Shown piece after piece: positions 60,210-64,000 of a stretch of DNA of 64,000 nt. Both the position numbers and the translations under genes were made by a program. Under the pieces are notes generated by a model. The model was not told the DNA's origin. It did no database searches and worked only from the letters and a program-made list of their open reading frames with translations. Numbering within the stretch: the first letter of the stretch is position 1; each line of letters starts with the position of its first letter. Origin of the DNA: Burkholderia sp. PAMC 26561 (GTDB lineage Bacteria > Pseudomonadota > Gammaproteobacteria > Burkholderiales > Burkholderiaceae); assembly GCF_001557535.2 (NCBI RefSeq), contig NZ_CP014306.1, positions 3,333,022 through 3,397,021 on the forward strand, in the 5' to 3' direction.

Positions 60210-60446
60210 ATGATCGTCTGTGTATGCAAATCAGTTTCTGACAGAAAGATTCGCGCTTCCATTGCCGACGGCGCTTCCACCTTCGACGAACTGCAATTCG
60301 AACTGGGCGTTGCCATGTGTTGCGGCAAGTGTGAAGAAAGCGTGCGTGATGTGATGCTGGAAAGCGGATGCGCGTCGCATTGCGGAGTTCGCGGCGACCA
60401 GCATCAGGCCGTGCCGCTGACGTTCTACGAACGCAAAGCCGCATAG
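60210..60446 (+). CDS. bfd: Bacterioferritin-associated ferredoxin
   Basis: This 78-residue [2Fe-2S] protein has cluster ligands Cys4, Cys6, Cys38 and Cys41 (CVCKSVSD, then GVAMCCGKC) in the Bfd arrangement. Bfd docks on bacterioferritin and reduces its mineral core to release Fe2+, and is typically made under iron starvation. A TTG 6 bp upstream is in frame, but the ATG at 60210 gives the family N-terminus. A Fur-like box just upstream agrees with this role. Confidence 0.92.
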   Translation: MIVCVCKSVSDRKIRASIADGASTFDELQFELGVAMCCGKCEESVRDVMLESGCASHCGVRGDQHQAVPLTFYERKAA

Positions 60447-60611
60447 GGGCGCCGCAAGCCCTAGTACTCGCGGTCTTCAGACGAAGCGTCACGAAACACG
60501 GCCCCCGGCCGTGAAGCGTGGATCATGTGCAATACCGGGAATCTCCGTTTTCCGCTCGCAAGCCAGGTCACATCAAGCCAGCACGCCAACCCCCATTCAA
60601 GGAGGGAACGA

Positions 60612-60674
60612 TGGAACTGCTGATCGGTTTTGTGGCCACGCTGTTTATTTCTCTGCTCATCTTCCGAAAATGAA
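60612..60674 (+). CDS. Very small membrane peptide, 20 residues
   Basis: A 21-codon frame has a perfect AAGGAGGGAACG ahead of its ATG. The 20 residues are one hydrophobic helix ending in a basic FRK. It lies between bfd and tonB, 71 bp before the tonB ATG. The strong ribosome binding site is unlikely to be chance in a gap that otherwise holds no gene. It may be a membrane peptide or a leader affecting tonB translation. I do not recognise a family. Confidence 0.5.
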
Positions 60675-60745
60675 GTCCTCCAGTTCTACATGCTGCATGG
60701 GCTTTCGCTGTTCGTACGGCTTCGCGGCCGTGCAACCACGCTGAT

Positions 60746-61504
60746 ATGCCGTCTTCCTCCCTCTCGCCGGGCAGCGCCTTAAGACCCGCAACCACGGACA
60801 ACTCGTCGTTCAACCCACGCGTCATCGCAGCGGGCGTTGCTGTCGTCGGAATTCACGTCGGCCTGCTCGCGATCGCGCTGACCATGCGCAACGAGCCGCC
60901 GCCGCGCCCCGTCGAATCGAAGACGATTAGCGCCGAACTGATCAGCGCCGCGCCGCCGCAGCCTGTTGCCGCGCCCGCAGCCATCCAGTCGACGCCCGTG
61001 CCTCCGCCTCCGAAACCGGTTCCACCCAAGCCGACGCCCAAACTGAAGCCCACCGTCCAGCCGCGCGTGAAAGCCGCACCGGCGCCGCTGCCGGAAACCA
61101 CCGCGCCTTCGACGATTGCAGCGGCAGCGCCTGAAGCGGTGCCGTCGCCACCCGCGCCGCCGGCTCCTGCAGCGCCAGCCGCGGCCGCGCCGGCTATCGG
61201 CCGTCCGACGATGTCGCTCAACGCGCCAAAGGACGTCGCCCATCTCGAATGCAACATCGCGATGCCGGAATATCCGGCGCTTTCGCGGCGTAGAGGGGAA
61301 TCGGGTACAGCAGTGGTGAAGTTCGTCGTGGGGCTGACAGGAAAGATCGAGAACATCGAACTGAAGAAGAGCAGCGGTTCGTCACGGCTCGATGACGCCG
61401 CACTCGACGCCATGCGCTCGAGCGCCTGCAAGCCGTACAAGGAAAATGGCGAGGCGATCCGCGCCGCCTATTCCCAGCCGTTCGTCTTCGGGCTGAACGA
61501 CTAG
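60746..61504 (+). CDS. tonB: TonB-type energy transducer
   Basis: The protein has 252 residues: one N-terminal helix (about 26-47), then a long Pro/Ala-rich, Pro-Lys region (about 50-155, e.g. TPVPPPPKPVPPKPTPK) that spans the periplasm. A C-terminal TonB domain follows (about 165-252, MPEYPALSRRRGESGTAVVK, then DAALDAMRSSACKPY). TonB couples the proton-motive force through ExbB/D to outer membrane receptors for iron-siderophores or heme. It is followed by exbB after 63 bp and preceded by bfd. There is no receptor gene nearby. Confidence 0.93.
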   Translation: MPSSSLSPGSALRPATTDNSSFNPRVIAAGVAVVGIHVGLLAIALTMRNEPPPRPVESKTISAELISAAPPQPVAAPAAIQSTPVPPPPKPVPPKPTPKLKPTVQPRVKAAPAPLPETTAPSTIAAAAPEAVPSPPAPPAPAAPAAAAPAIGRPTMSLNAPKDVAHLECNIAMPEYPALSRRRGESGTAVVKFVVGLTGKIENIELKKSSGSSRLDDAALDAMRSSACKPYKENGEAIRAAYSQPFVFGLND

Positions 61505-61567
61505 CGCACGTACGCCCGCAAGAACACAAGAATTCGACCTAATTTTTAGATATCTACAGGAACTGCA

Positions 61568-62341
61568 ATGCAAAGCTACGGTTTGGCCCACGTCTGGGAA
61601 CAAGGGGATTTCGTCACGCGGGGTATCGCGCTTGCGCTGGCGATCATGTCGGTGCTGTCGTGGACCGTGATCGTGGTGAAGGGTTTGAACGTGCTGCGCC
61701 TGAAGCGCCTGACCAAGAACGCGGAACAGGCCTTCTGGCATTCCGACGACTTCGCCGATGGCATCAAGAAACTTAGCAACCATTCGGCCAAGACACAGGA
61801 CAACCCGTTCCTCGCGCTCGCCCTCTCCGGCCAGGACGCGGCCGACCATCATCACCAGACGCAACCGCATCTGCACGACCGCATGGATGTGTCGGACTGG
61901 ATCACGCGCTGCCTGAAAGACACCATGGACGAAGGCGTCGGCCGCATGCAGGCAGGGCTTGCCGTGCTGGCATCGATTGGCAGTACCGCGCCGTTCGTCG
62001 GATTGTTCGGCACGGTGTGGGGTATCTATCACGCGCTGCTGACCATCGGCGCGACAGGACAGACGTCGATCGACCAAGTCGCGGGACCGGTTGGCGAATC
62101 GCTGATCATGACGGCGTTCGGCCTGTTCGTCGCAATTCCGGCGGTGCTCGGTTATAACGCATTGACGCGCTGGAACAAGGCAATCGTGACGAAGCTGAAC
62201 CGCTTTGCGCACGGCCTGCATGCGTTCTTCGTGACGGGTACGAAGCTGGCTTCGAGCAAGCGCGGCGATGGTTTGCGCCTCGCTACGCAAAACGCTGCAG
62301 GCACGCCGTCGGCCGTCAAGCCTGCATCGCGTGTGAGCTAA
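61568..62341 (+). CDS. exbB: Biopolymer transport protein ExbB
   Basis: This 257-residue MotA/TolQ/ExbB proton-channel protein has helices at about 18-40, 130-157 and 175-197. It contains the family motif ASIGSTAPFVGLFGTVWGIY. A His-rich cytoplasmic stretch, ADHHHQTQPHLHD, sits at about residues 92-104. It forms a pentamer with two ExbD chains at its centre and drives TonB. CAGGAACTGC precedes the ATG. It is part of the tonB-exbB-exbD unit. Confidence 0.95.
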   Translation: MQSYGLAHVWEQGDFVTRGIALALAIMSVLSWTVIVVKGLNVLRLKRLTKNAEQAFWHSDDFADGIKKLSNHSAKTQDNPFLALALSGQDAADHHHQTQPHLHDRMDVSDWITRCLKDTMDEGVGRMQAGLAVLASIGSTAPFVGLFGTVWGIYHALLTIGATGQTSIDQVAGPVGESLIMTAFGLFVAIPAVLGYNALTRWNKAIVTKLNRFAHGLHAFFVTGTKLASSKRGDGLRLATQNAAGTPSAVKPASRVS

Positions 62342-62353
62342 GGGGACGTCGTC

Positions 62354-62779
62354 ATGGCCATGAGCCCTTTCTCCAGCGACGAGGACGACGGCATGATGAG
62401 CGAGATCAACATGACGCCGCTCGTCGACGTCATGCTGGTTTTGCTGATCATCTTTCTTGTCACGATTCCCGCGATCAATCACGCGGTGAAAATCGATTTG
62501 CCCAAGGCGAGCAGCCAGCCGCAGGACACCAAGCCGGCACACGTCGATGTCGCCGTGGAAGCGGACGGCACGGTACTGTGGAACGATGAAAAAGTCGATG
62601 ATAACGCCCTGCAAGCGCGAATCGCCGATGCATCGAAACAGACGCCGCAGCCGGAATTGCGTTTGCGCGCGGACCGCAAGGTGCCGTATGAGCGGGTTGC
62701 CGATGTGATGTCGGCCGCCCAAGGCGGCGGGTTATCGAAGATTGGTTTTGTGACCGAGCCGAAAGCGGGCGCGAAGTAA
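62354..62779 (+). CDS. exbD: Biopolymer transport protein ExbD
   Basis: The protein has 141 residues: one N-terminal helix (about 22-42) with the proton-carrying Asp25 in MTPLVDVMLVLLIIF, then a periplasmic domain (about 45-135). The family match is good along its length. It follows exbB by 12 bp and closes the operon before a strong terminator. It works as a rotor or gate inside ExbB to energise TonB. Confidence 0.95.
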   Translation: MAMSPFSSDEDDGMMSEINMTPLVDVMLVLLIIFLVTIPAINHAVKIDLPKASSQPQDTKPAHVDVAVEADGTVLWNDEKVDDNALQARIADASKQTPQPELRLRADRKVPYERVADVMSAAQGGGLSKIGFVTEPKAGAK

Positions 62780-62797
62780 GTCTTGAGAGCCCAAAGT

Positions 62798-62830
62798 AAA
62801 AGGCCTTCATCGCGATGATGAAGGCCTTTT
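62798..62830 (+). terminator. Terminator after exbD
   Basis: A 14-bp stem, AAAAGGCCTTCATC (62798-62811) / GATGAAGGCCTTTT (62817-62830), has a 5-nt loop and further T. It can also serve the small converging gene at 62863-62982. Confidence 0.9.
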
Positions 62831-62862
62831 TTTGTGTGCGCGCGGCACATTCGGGCTAGCGG

Positions 62863-62982
62863 TTACTTTGGGGTCGAGTAGCCCGATCCCGCAGCATCGC
62901 CACATGCGACAGCCGTGCTCGACACGGACAGCGCGATTAGCCCTATCAGGCCTACTATAAAAGTGGCCGTGAGTTTTCGCAT
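62863..62982 (-). CDS. Small exported protein, 39 residues
   Basis: A 40-codon frame starts at ATG 62980-62982, with TAAGGAGCTGCTT upstream on the minus strand. The product begins MRKLTATFIVGLIGLIALSV, a good signal peptide. An AVACGD stretch follows, a plausible signal-peptidase site (the Cys could be lipidated), with a short mature tail ending YSTPK. It resembles the entericidin-like or short lipoprotein class in layout only. It is convergent with exbD and shares its terminator. Function unknown. Confidence 0.55.
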   Translation of the reverse strand: MRKLTATFIVGLIGLIALSVSSTAVACGDAAGSGYSTPK

Positions 62983-63111
62983 AAGCAGCTCCTTAGCGAA
63001 GAGATTTCAATATAGCGCCGCGCTACGCCCCGTTCAAGCAAGCGCCGATTGAATCTCTGCATCGCAAGTGCACGCTTCAATGTCAGAAACTTGCAGCGGC
63101 TTAGCGTTTAG

Positions 63112-64000
63112 TCACACTGTTTCGTGAGCGGCCTCAACCGGGAGAGGACATTCTCCCGGGAAGCGATCGCCGTCGTTGATTGACTCCACCAGAAAGTCGA
63201 CGAACGCGCGAATCGCCGGGACCATTCCCTGCCGCGACAAGAACACCGCGTACAACTGCGGCGTCGGGAACGTCCAGCCCGGCATGACGGGCGACATCTG
63301 GCCCGTGCGCAGCGCCGCGCCGTACAACATCTCCGGCAACGCCGCGATACCCACACCGCGCAGCACGGCTTCACGGATCATGCCCAGATCCGCCGTGACC
63401 AGGCGCGGCTCGTGTTCGAACTCATGGCGCGTGCCATCGGGCGCGATCATCCGAAACACATGGCGACCGTCGCTCGACGGGACATCGATGGTATCGAATT
63501 GCGCCAGTTCCGACGGCGCGAGCGGCGGCGCATTGGGCTTGAGCAGCGACGGCGCAGCAACCAGCATCTGCTCCGTGCGCCACAACGGCCGCGCGACTAT
63601 GGTCGAGTTGACCGGCGGCTCGGAGCGCACGCGCAGGGCGACATCGACGGGATCTTCGAACAGGTCGATCACGCGATTCGTCACGCTCATGACGACGCGA
63701 ACTTCGGGGTATCGATGCAAAAAATCCGGAATCACCGCCGACAAAAACGTCTGCGCAATCGTCACCGGCACGCTCACGCGCACGCTACCGCGCGGAGAAT
63801 CCCGAAGACTATGAACGATATCGACAGCTGCTTGCGCCTCGGCGAGCATGCCCTTGCAATGCTGATAGAACAGTTGCCCGGCTTCAGTCAGCGCGAGCTT
63901 GCGGGTGGACCGCTGCATCAGCCGCACGCCAAGCGATGTTTCCAGCTCCGATACACGCCGCGACAACCGTGACTTCGAAATGCCCAGCACGCGTTCGGCC
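63112..64000 (-). CDS. LysR family transcriptional regulator (start outside window)
   Basis: A LysR protein enters from the right edge; its first residues are not included. The visible part starts in the helix-turn-helix (VLGISKSRLSRRVSELETSL, then RSTRKLALTEAGQLFYQHC). It continues through the effector-binding domain to the stop at 63112. The sequence resembles the CrgA/DsdC-like class of regulators of aromatic or quinone-responsive genes (general resemblance). Its target is not in the window. The gene is on the minus strand and is not part of the exb unit. Confidence 0.92.
   Translation of the reverse strand, partial: AERVLGISKSRLSRRVSELETSLGVRLMQRSTRKLALTEAGQLFYQHCKGMLAEAQAAVDIVHSLRDSPRGSVRVSVPVTIAQTFLSAVIPDFLHRYPEVRVVMSVTNRVIDLFEDPVDVALRVRSEPPVNSTIVARPLWRTEQMLVAAPSLLKPNAPPLAPSELAQFDTIDVPSSDGRHVFRMIAPDGTRHEFEHEPRLVTADLGMIREAVLRGVGIAALPEMLYGAALRTGQMSPVMPGWTFPTPQLYAVFLSRQGMVPAIRAFVDFLVESINDGDRFPGECPLPVEAAHETV

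Overview
The window is a 64 kb chromosomal segment of a GC-rich betaproteobacterium. Gene content and protein style point to Burkholderiaceae (Paraburkholderia / Caballeronia / Burkholderia group). The main indicators are the aot/argR-aru type arginine succinyltransferase cluster, several LysR regulators, split ccmH and ccmI genes, a VC_2705-type symporter with its small subunit, and many housekeeping genes of that group. The assignment comes from recognising protein families, not from a database search. I see no rRNA, prophage, insertion sequence or CRISPR array. Almost all of the DNA is ordinary core or near-core metabolism.

Layout. (1) 1-8000: the start of a 3-oxoacid CoA-transferase gene and a divergent PAS-LuxR regulator, a thioesterase/SDR pair, ETF-ubiquinone oxidoreductase, aroC, a lysophospholipid transporter-acyltransferase fusion and a CBS-domain protein. 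(2) 8100-15600: a metY-type sulfhydrylase coupled to an alpha/beta hydrolase, a DUF962 protein, a YihY membrane protein, wrbA with a DUF2069 gene, a GlcD-like FAD oxidase and a metallophosphoesterase. (3) 15700-17830: two tiny candidate membrane-protein genes, a LysR gene, and a deletion-fused remnant of an aromatic-acid efflux operon. (4) 17834-26945 (minus strand): astE, astB, astD, aruG, aruF, astC, an ArgR-type activator and a lone arginine/histidine ABC ATPase. Together these convert arginine to glutamate plus succinate. (5) 27000-34550: an unknown gene, an EAL phosphodiesterase, a GNAT acetyltransferase, an IMPACT protein, a ferredoxin, rpsU, initiator tRNA, a peptide transporter, an SDR and an RNase H-like gene. 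(6) 34597-45716 (minus strand): a continuous napEDABC-ccmABCDEFGHI block. It holds periplasmic nitrate reductase together with the system I machinery that attaches heme to its cytochromes NapB and NapC. (7) 45979-54600: a GST, malate synthase G, a MazE/PIN toxin-antitoxin pair, tRNA-Ser, a two-subunit sodium:solute symporter and acetyl-CoA synthetase. Malate synthase and Acs both serve C2 metabolism. (8) 55000-64000: a DMT transporter, a UPF0114 protein and class I fumarase, then an iron-related run of bacterioferritin, murI, bfd, tonB, exbB and exbD. A Fur-box-like site lies ahead of bfd. The window ends inside a LysR gene.

I did not find a convincing wholly new system. The observations most worth a second look are the scarred efflux operon at 17263-17827; four very short genes with good ribosome binding sites (15791-15952, 16023-16094, 60612-60674, 62863-62982); a strong hairpin in the acs leader; and a palindrome, TAACGTTA, that recurs in promoter-like positions.
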